From CAJCBL01 sp035298965 (GTDB lineage Bacteria; Verrucomicrobiota; Verrucomicrobiia; Opitutales; Opitutaceae): DNA of 8,109 nt. Below are positions 1 through 6,539 of this stretch, piece by piece. A program made the position numbers and the translations under genes. The stretch lies in the NCBI GenBank assembly GCA_035298965.1, contig DATGXO010000047.1, positions 1 through 8,109 on the forward strand, in the 5' to 3' direction. Numbering within the stretch: position 1 is the stretch's first letter; every line of letters begins with the position of its first letter. Under the pieces are notes generated by a model, which saw only the letters and a list, made by a program, of their open reading frames with translations, was not told the DNA's origin and ran no database searches.

Positions 1-334
1 TGAGCTGAAGCTCATCTGCGATCTCATGTACGAGTCCGGCATCGCCGGCATGCGTTTCTCCATCTCCGAGACCGCCAAGTACGGCGACATCACCCGCGGC
101 CCGCGCGTGATCAACAAGGACACGAAGAAGGAGATGAAGAAAATCCTGAAGGAGATCCAGTCCGGCCAGTTCGTGAAGGAGTGGGTGAAGGAATACAAGG
201 GCGGCCTGAAGAACTACAACAAGCTCCTCAACGCCGGCGCCAAGCACCCGATCGAGAAGACCGGCACGTACCTCCGCGGCATGATGCCTTGGATGGCCAA
301 GAAGAACATCAAGGGCGTCGCCGCCGCCTACTGA
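1..334 (+). CDS. ilvC: Ketol-acid reductoisomerase, C-terminal fragment (5' end outside window)
   Basis: IlvC converts acetolactate or acetohydroxybutyrate to the dihydroxy acid in valine, leucine and isoleucine synthesis, using NAD(P)H and Mg2+ in the cytoplasm. Only the last 110 residues are here; the reading frame is open from base 2 and stops with TGA at 332-334. The fragment begins at ELKLICDLMYESG and continues through MRFSIS, TAKYGD, HPIEKTG and MMPWM, the typical end of the all-helical C-terminal domain of class I (short) enzymes. By comparison with the Pseudomonas enzyme, the first Glu in the window is a metal-ligand glutamate and the second Ser of SIS is the substrate-contacting serine; both are present. 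The tail after MMPWM is a short Lys-rich extension. Codons are strongly C-ending, as expected for a well-expressed biosynthetic gene. A strong intrinsic terminator follows 29 bp after the stop. Confidence 0.96.
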   Translation, partial: ELKLICDLMYESGIAGMRFSISETAKYGDITRGPRVINKDTKKEMKKILKEIQSGQFVKEWVKEYKGGLKNYNKLLNAGAKHPIEKTGTYLRGMMPWMAKKNIKGVAAAY

Positions 335-363
335 GGCGACCGCAACGACTCCAGTTTTCCCTC

Positions 364-393
364 AGGCGCGGCGAGCGATCGCCGCGCCTTTTT
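364..393 (+). terminator. Rho-independent terminator after ilvC
   Basis: A perfect 11-bp inverted repeat (AGGCGCGGCGA at 364-374, TCGCCGCGCCT at 379-389) encloses a 4-base loop GCGA and runs directly into five T residues (389-393). It lies 29 bp after the ilvC stop and before the VIT-domain gene. It should end the ilvC transcript, so the next gene probably needs its own promoter or depends on read-through. Confidence 0.9.
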
Positions 394-440
394 CGTCGCT
401 TCTTCATGGCGGGTTCACGGTGGCTTCACGAGCGTGTGCG

Positions 441-447
441 AAGGTGG
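441..447 (+). promoter_or_regulatory. Ribosome binding site of the VIT/VWA gene
   Basis: The purine-rich AAGGTGG lies 10 bases before the ATG at 458. It supports that start over the in-frame GTG at 434, which would put eight residues ahead of the signal peptide and leave this motif inside the gene. No convincing -35/-10 pair is visible between the ilvC terminator and this site. Confidence 0.6.
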
Positions 448-457
448 TGCTCAACCT

Positions 458-2494
458 ATGAGCTCTCTTCTGCGCGCCTCGCTCTGCCTCGCCCTGCTGT
501 GCCTCGCGGCGGTCGTCACCCTCGGTGAACCGGCTGCCGACCGCTGCCTCTCGCCGTACTTCCTCGTGAAATCGGGTGCCGAAACCGGCGCCGATTTCCC
601 CCTCCAATCGACGAAGGTCTCCGCCGAAATCGCGGGACCGATAGCCGAGGTCCACGTTGTCCAGACGTACGTGAACCGCGGCAAGGCCGCGATCGAGGCG
701 ACCTACCTTTTCCCGGCCTCCACTCGCGCCGCAGTGCACGGGCTCACGATGACGCTCGGCGGCCGGCGCGTCGTGGCGCAGATCAAGGAGCGCGGCGAGG
801 CGCGGCGCACATACGAGCAGGCGAAAGCCGACGGCAAGACCGCCTCGTTGCTCGAGCAGCAGCGGCCGAACGTGTTTTCAATGAACCTCGCCAACATCCT
901 CCCGGACGACGTTGTCGAGGTCGAGTTGGCGTACTCGGAACTGCTTGTGCCGACCGACGGCACCTATGAATTCGTCTATCCGACCACGGTGGGACCGCGG
1001 TATTCGAACCGGCCGGCTGCGACCGCGACAGCCGAGGAACGCTGGGTCGCTAATCCGTACCTACCGCAGGGCTCGCCGGCGGCGTCGAGCTTCGCACTCG
1101 AGGCGCGCGTAGTGAGCGGCATGCCGTTGCATGAGGTCGCGTCGAGCACGCACCGGGTCGGCATCGATTTCCGCGCCGCCAACGAGGCGCAGGTCTCGAT
1201 CGCGCCCGACGAACCGCTCGCGGCTGATCGCGATTTCATCCTGCACTACCGGCTCGCGGATGGCGCGATCGAGACCGGGCTCCTGCTCGACAAGCCGGCT
1301 CAGCCCGATGGCGACGGCCATTTCCTGTTGCTACTCGAAGCGCCGGCACGGCCTGCGGCGACACAGGTGCCTCCGCGCGATTTCCTCTTTGTGGTCGACG
1401 TGTCCGGCTCGATGCACGGCTTCCCGCTCGATGCGGCGAAGACGCTTCTCCGCGAACTCGCGGCGAGGCTGCGCCCGGTGGACAGTTTCAACATCCTCCT
1501 CTTTGCGGGAGACAACCGGTTGCTCTCGCCCGCGTCGTTGCCGGCCACGACCGAGAACGTGACCGCGGCGCTGGCGCTGCTCGATCAGGAGCAGGGCGGC
1601 GGCGGCACGGAGCTGTTCGCGGCGATGCAGCGCGCGCTCGCCGTGCCCGGCGCCGAAGGGAAGGCGCGAATCATATCTGTGGTGACGGACGGCTACGTCG
1701 ACATGGAGCCGGAGCTGTTCGATCTAGTGCGGGCGAATCTCGGGCGCGCGAGCCTGTTCGCGTTCGGGATCGGTTCGGCGGTGAACCGCCATCTGCTCGA
1801 AGGGTTGGCGCGCGCCGGTCGCGGCGAACCGATCGTCGTCACCGACGACACGAAGACGGTCGCGGCGGCGGCGAGCTTCCGCGAGATGATCGAGTCGCCC
1901 GTGCTCACGGGCGTTCAGGTGCAGTTCGATGGCTTCGCGGCGGATGATCTCGCGCCCTGGCCGGTGCCCGATGTGTTTGCGCGCCGGCCGGTGGTGCTCG
2001 CGGGGCGGTTTCGCGGCGAGCATGCCGGCAAGATCCGGATCTCCGGTCGGAGCGGCGAAAACGACTGGAACGCGGAGATCGACACGGCGGCGGCGACCAC
2101 GTTGCGATCTCACGGCTTGGTCGGCCGGCTCTGGGCGCGGCAGCGGATCGCGGAACTTTCGGATATGCAGGAGCTGAAGCTCGACGAGGCGCGCAAGGCG
2201 GAGGTCACGCGGCTCGGCCTGCGCTACAACTTGCTCACGAAGTACACGTCGTTCGTCGCGGTTGATGAGGTTGTGCGGCGCGACCCCGCCGATCCGCTGC
2301 GCACCGTGGCGCAGCCGTCGTTGCTGCCGCAGGGTGTTTCGGATCTCGCCGTGGGCGGTGACGTCGCGACGACGCCGGAGCCGGCGACTGTGTTGCTGCT
2401 CGGCGCCGCGGTGATCTGCGTCGGCGCGAGCGGTTGGCGACGCTGGCGTGCCGGTCGCGGTGCTGTGGCCAAGACCGGGGACTCGCTGTCGTGA
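458..2494 (+). CDS. Secreted VIT/VWA-domain protein with PEP-CTERM sorting signal
   Basis: A predicted exported protein of 678 residues. Residues 1 to about 24 form a signal peptide (Arg6, then a Leu/Ala-rich core). A VIT (vault/inter-alpha-trypsin) domain spans roughly 40-183, with the family pattern of a YVN strand, an RRTYEQA segment, ASLLEQQRPNVFSMNLANI and a closing YxFVYP strand. A von Willebrand A domain follows at about 308-460. Its metal-binding MIDAS residues are all present: D314-x-S316-x-S318, T384 and D411, so divalent-cation-dependent ligand binding is possible. Around 540-610 is the segment typical of inter-alpha-trypsin-like proteins (LWARQRIAEL, then LGLRYNLLTKYTSFVAVDE). The C-terminus is a PEP-CTERM signal: Pro640-Glu641-Pro642, a hydrophobic stretch, then an Arg/Trp cluster. 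The exosortase next door is the obvious processing enzyme. The layout resembles the marine proteobacterial sortase-target proteins, which carry LPXTG instead. The biological ligand is unknown. Domain assignment is firm; adhesion or surface display is inference. Confidence 0.92.
   Translation: MSSLLRASLCLALLCLAAVVTLGEPAADRCLSPYFLVKSGAETGADFPLQSTKVSAEIAGPIAEVHVVQTYVNRGKAAIEATYLFPASTRAAVHGLTMTLGGRRVVAQIKERGEARRTYEQAKADGKTASLLEQQRPNVFSMNLANILPDDVVEVELAYSELLVPTDGTYEFVYPTTVGPRYSNRPAATATAEERWVANPYLPQGSPAASSFALEARVVSGMPLHEVASSTHRVGIDFRAANEAQVSIAPDEPLAADRDFILHYRLADGAIETGLLLDKPAQPDGDGHFLLLLEAPARPAATQVPPRDFLFVVDVSGSMHGFPLDAAKTLLRELAARLRPVDSFNILLFAGDNRLLSPASLPATTENVTAALALLDQEQGGGGTELFAAMQRALAVPGAEGKARIISVVTDGYVDMEPELFDLVRANLGRASLFAFGIGSAVNRHLLEGLARAGRGEPIVVTDDTKTVAAAASFREMIESPVLTGVQVQFDGFAADDLAPWPVPDVFARRPVVLAGRFRGEHAGKIRISGRSGENDWNAEIDTAAATTLRSHGLVGRLWARQRIAELSDMQELKLDEARKAEVTRLGLRYNLLTKYTSFVAVDEVVRRDPADPLRTVAQPSLLPQGVSDLAVGGDVATTPEPATVLLLGAAVICVGASGWRRWRAGRGAVAKTGDSLS
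2372..2458 (+). other. PEP-CTERM exosortase recognition tail (within the VIT/VWA protein)
   Basis: This encodes residues 639-667: T-P-E-P, then about 18 mostly hydrophobic residues (ATVLLLGAAVICVGASG), then WRRWRAGR. This is the three-part signal recognised by exosortases: a PEP motif, a membrane-spanning helix and a basic cytoplasmic anchor. Unusually, 11 further residues (GAVAKTGDSLS) follow the basic cluster, whereas most PEP-CTERM proteins end almost at once. Known for the family: cleavage near the PEP motif and loss of the tail. Inferred here: the enzyme is the exosortase encoded just downstream. Confidence 0.85.
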
Positions 2495-2616
2495 ATGAAT
2501 CCGGCATTGGCGCCGGCGCGGCGGCGGAGCGACCGGACGTACCATCATGCGGCCGAGAGTCCGTCCGATCTTCGAGCGAGGATGAGGTTAGCGTATCCGA
2601 AGGCAGCTGGCATGCT

Positions 2617-3948
2617 ATGTGGTGCTCGCGCGGCGCGGCGGTGGTGGCGTGGTCGGTCGCCGGTTGGCCGGTGTGGCGTTGGTACATCGCGCGGATCCGC
2701 GACGGGTCCGACGAACCGTGGGGGCTGGCGGCGCTGGTCGTCGCGTTGGCCTTCGTGCCGTGGCGGCGCTTGTTGGAACCGTTGTCGCCCGGCTCGGCGT
2801 TCCTTGCCGGCGCGGCGTTGCTGGCTGTGTTTGTTGGGTATGACACGTTGCCTGCGCTCGTGCGCGGCGGTCTCTGGATGCTGGCGCTGATGGCGTTGCT
2901 CGGCACGGAGGGCGGTGCGGTCGCGCGCGGCGGGCTGCTGTTGTTGTCGCTGCCGGTTGTCGCCACGGCGCAATTCTACCTGGGTTTCCCGCTGCGGGCC
3001 TTCACCGCGGCGTGCAGCGTGCCGGTGCTGAGGCTGTGCGGTTACGAGGTGGCGCGGCAGGGCACGGCTCTGCACTGGGCGGGCGAGACGGTGCTGGTGG
3101 ACGCGCCGTGCAGTGGCATCCAGATGCTTTGGACGGGGCTGTTTGCGGCGTGCGCGATGGCGGCGGTGCGCGGGTTCGGCGGCATCGCGACCCTGCGGCT
3201 GCTGCGTTGGGCCGGTGCGGCCGTGGCGGGGGCGAACCTGCTGCGCTGCGTGGCGTTGTTTCTCCTGGAGGTGCGCGGGGGCGGGATTCCCGAGTGGCTG
3301 CACACTGGCGTGGGATTGATGTGTTTCGGTGCCGCGCTGGGCGCGGTGGTGTGGCGAGCAGGGCGGTCGGGCGCGGGGCAGGCTCCGAGCCGCGAGCGGA
3401 TTGATCGCGCAGGCGGGGGGCGGGCGACGCGCCTCGCGGCGGAGTGGTTTTTCCCCGCGCTTGGGTTGCTTCTGGTCGGTGTGGCGGTGCGCCCGCTGTT
3501 TGGTGGAGCGGCGGAAACGCTTGTGGAAGGAACGGAATTTCCAGGTTGGCCGGAAACATTCGAGGGGCGCGCGCTCACGCCGCTGCGGCTCTTGGAACGC
3601 GAGGCGAGGTTCGCGGCGGGTTTTCCCGGGCGGATCGGCGTGTTCACCGATGGCGAGCGCACGGTCCTGTTGCGGTGGGTGGCGCGTGAGACGCGGCAAC
3701 TGCACCCGGCGCTGCATTGCCTGCGAGGGCTCGGCTACGCAGTGCAGTCGGGGCCGGTGTGGCGGGACGGGGGCGGGCGCCGCTGGGGAACGACACTCGC
3801 CGAGCGCGACGGGCACACGCGCCGGGTGCGCGAGCGGATCAACGACGACGGTGGACGCGAATGGACCGACGTATCCGCCTGGTGGTGGGACGCGTGGCGC
3901 GGCACCAGCGCCGGGCCGTGGTGGGCGGCGACGGTCTTCGAAGACTGA
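2617..3948 (+). CDS. Exosortase with fused EpsI-like C-terminal domain
   Basis: An inner-membrane transpeptidase-like enzyme of the exosortase/archaeosortase family, predicted to cut PEP-CTERM tails. From the chosen ATG it has 443 residues with about eight hydrophobic helices. The catalytic signatures are intact: Cys165 in DAPCSGIQMLW, Arg210 in GANLLRCVAL, and His229 in EWLHTGVGL. The early DGSDEPWGL stretch replaces the usual SHG region. After a further membrane helix (about 276-296) comes a roughly 140-residue domain. It contains FPGWPETF, FPGRIGVF, His363 and Cys368 in HPALHCLRGLGY, and WTDVSAWWW near 416; the H...C..G.GY pattern recalls EpsI (DUF3485), normally a partner of exosortases. 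Start choice: the frame is open further upstream, and a GTG at 2491 would overlap the previous stop by four bases (GTGA). However, codons between 2491 and 2616 are rich in CGA, GTA, TCA, TCT and CCA and change abruptly to GC-ending codons after ATG 2617, so 2617 is preferred. The 2491 start would give 485 residues with a hydrophilic leader. If 2617 is right, 2495-2616 is a spacer with no recognised signal. The gene order makes the VIT/VWA protein the likely substrate. Confidence 0.9.
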   Translation: MWCSRGAAVVAWSVAGWPVWRWYIARIRDGSDEPWGLAALVVALAFVPWRRLLEPLSPGSAFLAGAALLAVFVGYDTLPALVRGGLWMLALMALLGTEGGAVARGGLLLLSLPVVATAQFYLGFPLRAFTAACSVPVLRLCGYEVARQGTALHWAGETVLVDAPCSGIQMLWTGLFAACAMAAVRGFGGIATLRLLRWAGAAVAGANLLRCVALFLLEVRGGGIPEWLHTGVGLMCFGAALGAVVWRAGRSGAGQAPSRERIDRAGGGRATRLAAEWFFPALGLLLVGVAVRPLFGGAAETLVEGTEFPGWPETFEGRALTPLRLLEREARFAAGFPGRIGVFTDGERTVLLRWVARETRQLHPALHCLRGLGYAVQSGPVWRDGGGRRWGTTLAERDGHTRRVRERINDDGGREWTDVSAWWWDAWRGTSAGPWWAATVFED

Positions 3949-3956
3949 GCGAGCGG

Positions 3957-3971
3957 GCGGCGTTACGCCGC
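3957..3971. terminator. Possible weak hairpin between convergent genes
   Basis: GCGGCG and CGCCGC form a 6-bp stem around a TTA loop, in the 14-bp gap between the convergent exosortase and the 220-aa gene. The TTA is the stop codon of the latter. No proper T-tract flanks it on either strand, so it may be only a GC-rich coincidence. Confidence 0.25.
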
Positions 3972-4625
3972 GGTCTTCTTCCGGCGGAATAGCAGCCGCA
4001 GCAACACGATGACCACCACCGCTCCGGCTGTCGCAAGCGCGCCACGGTTCGCCTTTTGGTAGAGGCGGAGAAACCCGGGCGGCTGGATCTGGAGCTGCGC
4101 GGTCCAGGTGACGCGGTCGGGGACAGCTTGGCCGACCTTCGGGTTCTCGCGATCGAGGCGAGGGACGACCATGTCCAGATCGAAGGACGCCGGGATCGTG
4201 CGGCCGTAGAGTTTCGGATCGGCGGGCACGGCGACGCGGAGGAGTACGGCGATGTTCGACTCGATATCCTCCGGTTTCTTGCCCGGAGCGAGCTGCGGGG
4301 TCTTGATCTTCTTTTCCCAGTCGGTGCTGTTCTGGCTCCGCGCGGAGAGGGGACGCGGGGTGGCTTCGCCGGGCACTTCGAGCTGCGCGCGCAGGGCGAC
4401 GGCACGATGCAGGCCCTTGATCGAGGTCTGGGCGAGTTTCACGAAAAGCGGGTTCTCCTCGCCGGCGATGACGAGGAACACGCCCGGCGGAGGCAGATCG
4501 AGGCGCTTGACGTAGGTCTGCGTGCTCACTGCCGCCGTGATCAACGCGAGCATGAAGACCACGAACAGGAGCTGGCTCACGGGATTGAAGAGCGGCGCTT
4601 TACGAGTGCGTGAGGTGCTGGCCAT
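3963..4625 (-). CDS. Hypothetical protein with N- and C-terminal membrane segments
   Basis: Not recognised as a known family. It has 220 residues. A short basic N-terminus (SRTRK) precedes a membrane helix at about 17-34 (LLFVVFMLALITAAVS). A soluble region of about 160 residues follows, probably outside the cytoplasm, with LDLPPPGVFLVIAG, then a Lys/Pro-rich linker (WEKKIKTPQLAPGKKPEDIE), then a strand-rich part (IAVLLRVAVPAD, ASFDLDMVVPRLD, WTAQLQIQPPGF). A second helix lies at about 196-212, ending in a basic RRKKTAA tail. Both ends of the chain are therefore predicted cytoplasmic. The ATG is the only good start; no clear Shine-Dalgarno motif precedes it. It lies 72 bp after cstA on the same strand, so it may be co-transcribed with it, and converges on the exosortase gene. 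That it is a real gene is supported by the paired membrane segments and normal C-ending codons. The antisense frame across it is Arg/Glu-rich and looks spurious. Confidence 0.75.
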   Translation of the reverse strand: MASTSRTRKAPLFNPVSQLLFVVFMLALITAAVSTQTYVKRLDLPPPGVFLVIAGEENPLFVKLAQTSIKGLHRAVALRAQLEVPGEATPRPLSARSQNSTDWEKKIKTPQLAPGKKPEDIESNIAVLLRVAVPADPKLYGRTIPASFDLDMVVPRLDRENPKVGQAVPDRVTWTAQLQIQPPGFLRLYQKANRGALATAGAVVVIVLLRLLFRRKKTAA

Positions 4626-4697
4626 GGCGGGCGAAGACGTGCGGGAAAGTTGGCGGTTTCCGGAGTGGGCGCGAGCGGAGCGGCGGAGGAGACGCGT

Positions 4698-6434
4698 TCA
4701 CGCGGCCTGCGGCACGGCATCGGCGGGAGCACGCGGGCGGCGGGCGAGCAGCGCGGCCTCGATGACGAGCCAGAGCGCCATGGAAACGAGCACGGCGGCG
4801 ACCCAGAACTCCATCCGGTGCGCGGGTTGCGCGGTGCCGGCGGCGAGGAGCGCACCGCGTTGCCAGAGCGTGAGCCCGAGGCTCCAGATCGTCATCGCGA
4901 GCATGAAGATGGTGGGGCCGAGCGTGAGCCAAGGTGTGCGGCCGCGGCGTGCCAGCCAAACGGTGACACCGAGGAGCGCGAGCGCGGCGAGGAGCTGGTT
5001 GGAGCTGCCGAAGAGATTCCAGAACACGCGCCAGAGCGGGACCGCGGCGCCGTCGACCACGGCTGGCGGCATCGCGAGCACGAGCGCGGGCACGACGACG
5101 CTCACGAGTGTGGCGGCGTAGAGGCCGATGCGCGATTTCCAGCCGGTGAACTCCATGAGCACGTAGCGTGCGAGCCGCGTGCAGGCATCGAGCGTGTCGA
5201 AGACGAAGGTGGCGAAGCAGAGCAGGCCGAACTGCCGCGCGACGCTGACCGGGATCGCGCCGAACGACGCCTGGTTCATGAAGATCGCGACGCCGTCGGC
5301 GTAGGTGATGTCGGGCCGGCCGGTTGGTTTCGCGAGGATCATCACGGTGGCGAGACTCAGGCAGGCGAGAAACGATTCGAGCAGCATGCCGCCGTACGCG
5401 ACGGGGCGGGCGTCGGCTTCGTTGGCGAGCTGCTTGGAGGTGGTGCCGCTGGCGACGATGGAGTGGAAACCCGAGCACGCGCCGCAGGCGATCGTGATGA
5501 AGAGCATCGGGAGCAGCGGCGGCTTGTTGCCGGCGAAAGTGAAGAGCTCACCGGTACCGAACGCCGGCGCCTGGATCGAGAGGCTGCCGTTGAGCGAGCC
5601 GACGATGATACCGAGCACGCCGACGACCATGATCACGTAGAGGAAATAACCGCCGAGCGCGCCGCGCGGCTGGAGGAGCAACCACACGGGCGACAGCGCC
5701 GCGAAGAAGCAGTAGGCCAACAGCACGAAGCCCCAGAGCATCTGTGGGCGCGCGGCGCCGGTGAGCGCGCCGAGATCGAAGGGCAGATAAGGACCGGCGA
5801 GAATCGCGCCGAGCACGAGCGGCAGGAAGATGAGTTTGGCGCGGCTCTCGCCGAGCTTCGTCGTGCGGACGACGAGGCCCATCACCACGGCGAGCGCGAG
5901 GTAGAGGATCGAAGAAGTGGCGACGGCGGGGCCGGGGGCCTCGGCATCGGCGGATGATGCCTTTTGCACGAACGTGCCGGCGGTCACGTCGGCGAAGGCG
6001 ATGATCACGTACACCAGCGAGACCCAGATGAACGCGAGGAAGAGCAGGTAACTGCGGCGGTTCATGTGGCGCCGCACGACCTCGGCGATCGAGCGGGCGC
6101 CATGGCGCACCGAGGCGACGAGCGTCGCGAGATCGTGCACGCCGCCCACGAAGATCGCGCCGACGATGATCCAGATCCAAGCGGGCAACCAACCGAACAT
6201 CGTCGCGGCGAGGATGGGCCCGACGATCGGCCCGGCGGCGGCGATCGCGGAGAAATGTTGCGGCAGGAGGTACGAGGTGCGCGCGGGCTCGAAATCGAGA
6301 CCGTCGCGTTGCTCGTGCGCGGGGACCTTGGCGGCTGGATCGAGGTGGAAATAGCGGGCGAGGTAACGGCCCATCCAGCGGTAGGCCAACGCCAGCACGA
6401 GTCCGGAGACGACGAGGAACAGCAGGAGCGACAT
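4698..6434 (-). CDS. cstA: CstA-family carbon starvation / pyruvate (peptide) transporter
   Basis: An integral inner-membrane protein of 578 residues with numerous hydrophobic helices across its whole length. Family motifs are clear: RTSYLLPQHFSAIAAAGPIVGPI near residues 52-75 (written here as one run of motif blocks: SYLLPQHF, then AAAGPIVGP), VGGVHDLATL, ADVTAGTF, and the hallmark CGACSGFHSIVASGTTSKQL region at about 315-335 (key residues G-F-H-S and G-T-T-S-K-Q), then FDTLDACTRLARY. In E. coli the homologues CstA and BtsT import pyruvate and have been linked to peptide use during carbon starvation; the substrate here cannot be read from sequence. E. coli CstA has about 700 residues, so this is one of the shorter bacterial forms. 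The start is taken at the Met opening MSLLLFLVVSG; the frame is open 17 codons further, but that Pro/Arg/His-rich extension would be odd before the first helix. No YbdD-like small partner gene lies beside it. The 220-aa hypothetical follows after 72 bp, and thiE precedes by 105 bp. Confidence 0.93.
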   Translation of the reverse strand: MSLLLFLVVSGLVLALAYRWMGRYLARYFHLDPAAKVPAHEQRDGLDFEPARTSYLLPQHFSAIAAAGPIVGPILAATMFGWLPAWIWIIVGAIFVGGVHDLATLVASVRHGARSIAEVVRRHMNRRSYLLFLAFIWVSLVYVIIAFADVTAGTFVQKASSADAEAPGPAVATSSILYLALAVVMGLVVRTTKLGESRAKLIFLPLVLGAILAGPYLPFDLGALTGAARPQMLWGFVLLAYCFFAALSPVWLLLQPRGALGGYFLYVIMVVGVLGIIVGSLNGSLSIQAPAFGTGELFTFAGNKPPLLPMLFITIACGACSGFHSIVASGTTSKQLANEADARPVAYGGMLLESFLACLSLATVMILAKPTGRPDITYADGVAIFMNQASFGAIPVSVARQFGLLCFATFVFDTLDACTRLARYVLMEFTGWKSRIGLYAATLVSVVVPALVLAMPPAVVDGAAVPLWRVFWNLFGSSNQLLAALALLGVTVWLARRGRTPWLTLGPTIFMLAMTIWSLGLTLWQRGALLAAGTAQPAHRMEFWVAAVLVSMALWLVIEAALLARRPRAPADAVPQAA

Positions 6435-6539
6435 GGGGTGTTCGGGGTGCCGGGACTCTGGCCGCCCGGCGCGTGGGGACAACACGGGAAACGTGGAGCC
6501 ACCTTTCGCACGGGCGGGCGGCGGCGAATCGGCGCGGGC

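Noticed and set aside
410..430. Repeated TTCACG upstream of the VIT gene as an operator
   Set aside because: Only two 6-base copies about 13 bases apart, with no recognisable promoter nearby; too short to support.
545..560. Cys30 of the VIT protein as a lipoprotein cysteine
   Set aside because: The preceding residues (A-A-D-R) do not form a lipobox, and the hydrophobic core ends too early; an ordinary signal peptide fits better.
2507..2545. TTGGCG and TACCAT as a promoter for the exosortase
   Set aside because: The spacing of 27 bases is far beyond the usual 16-18.
2545..3816. 423-codon open frame on the - strand across the exosortase gene
   Set aside because: Product is Arg/Pro/His/Gln-rich with no domain or membrane pattern; it is the antisense shadow of a gene with intact catalytic motifs.
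4056..4613. 185-codon + strand frame opposite the 220-aa hypothetical gene
   Set aside because: Considered as an alternative gene here. Its product is charged and shapeless, while the - strand frame has two sensible membrane helices and follows cstA.
4650..5957. 435-codon open frame on the + strand across cstA
   Set aside because: Glu/Arg/Gly/His-rich low-complexity product, antisense to a well-conserved transporter.
6449..6470. GCCGGG/CCCGGC inverted repeat just upstream of the cstA start
   Set aside because: A 6-bp stem with a 10-base loop is expected by chance at this GC content, and there is no terminator or operator feature around it.
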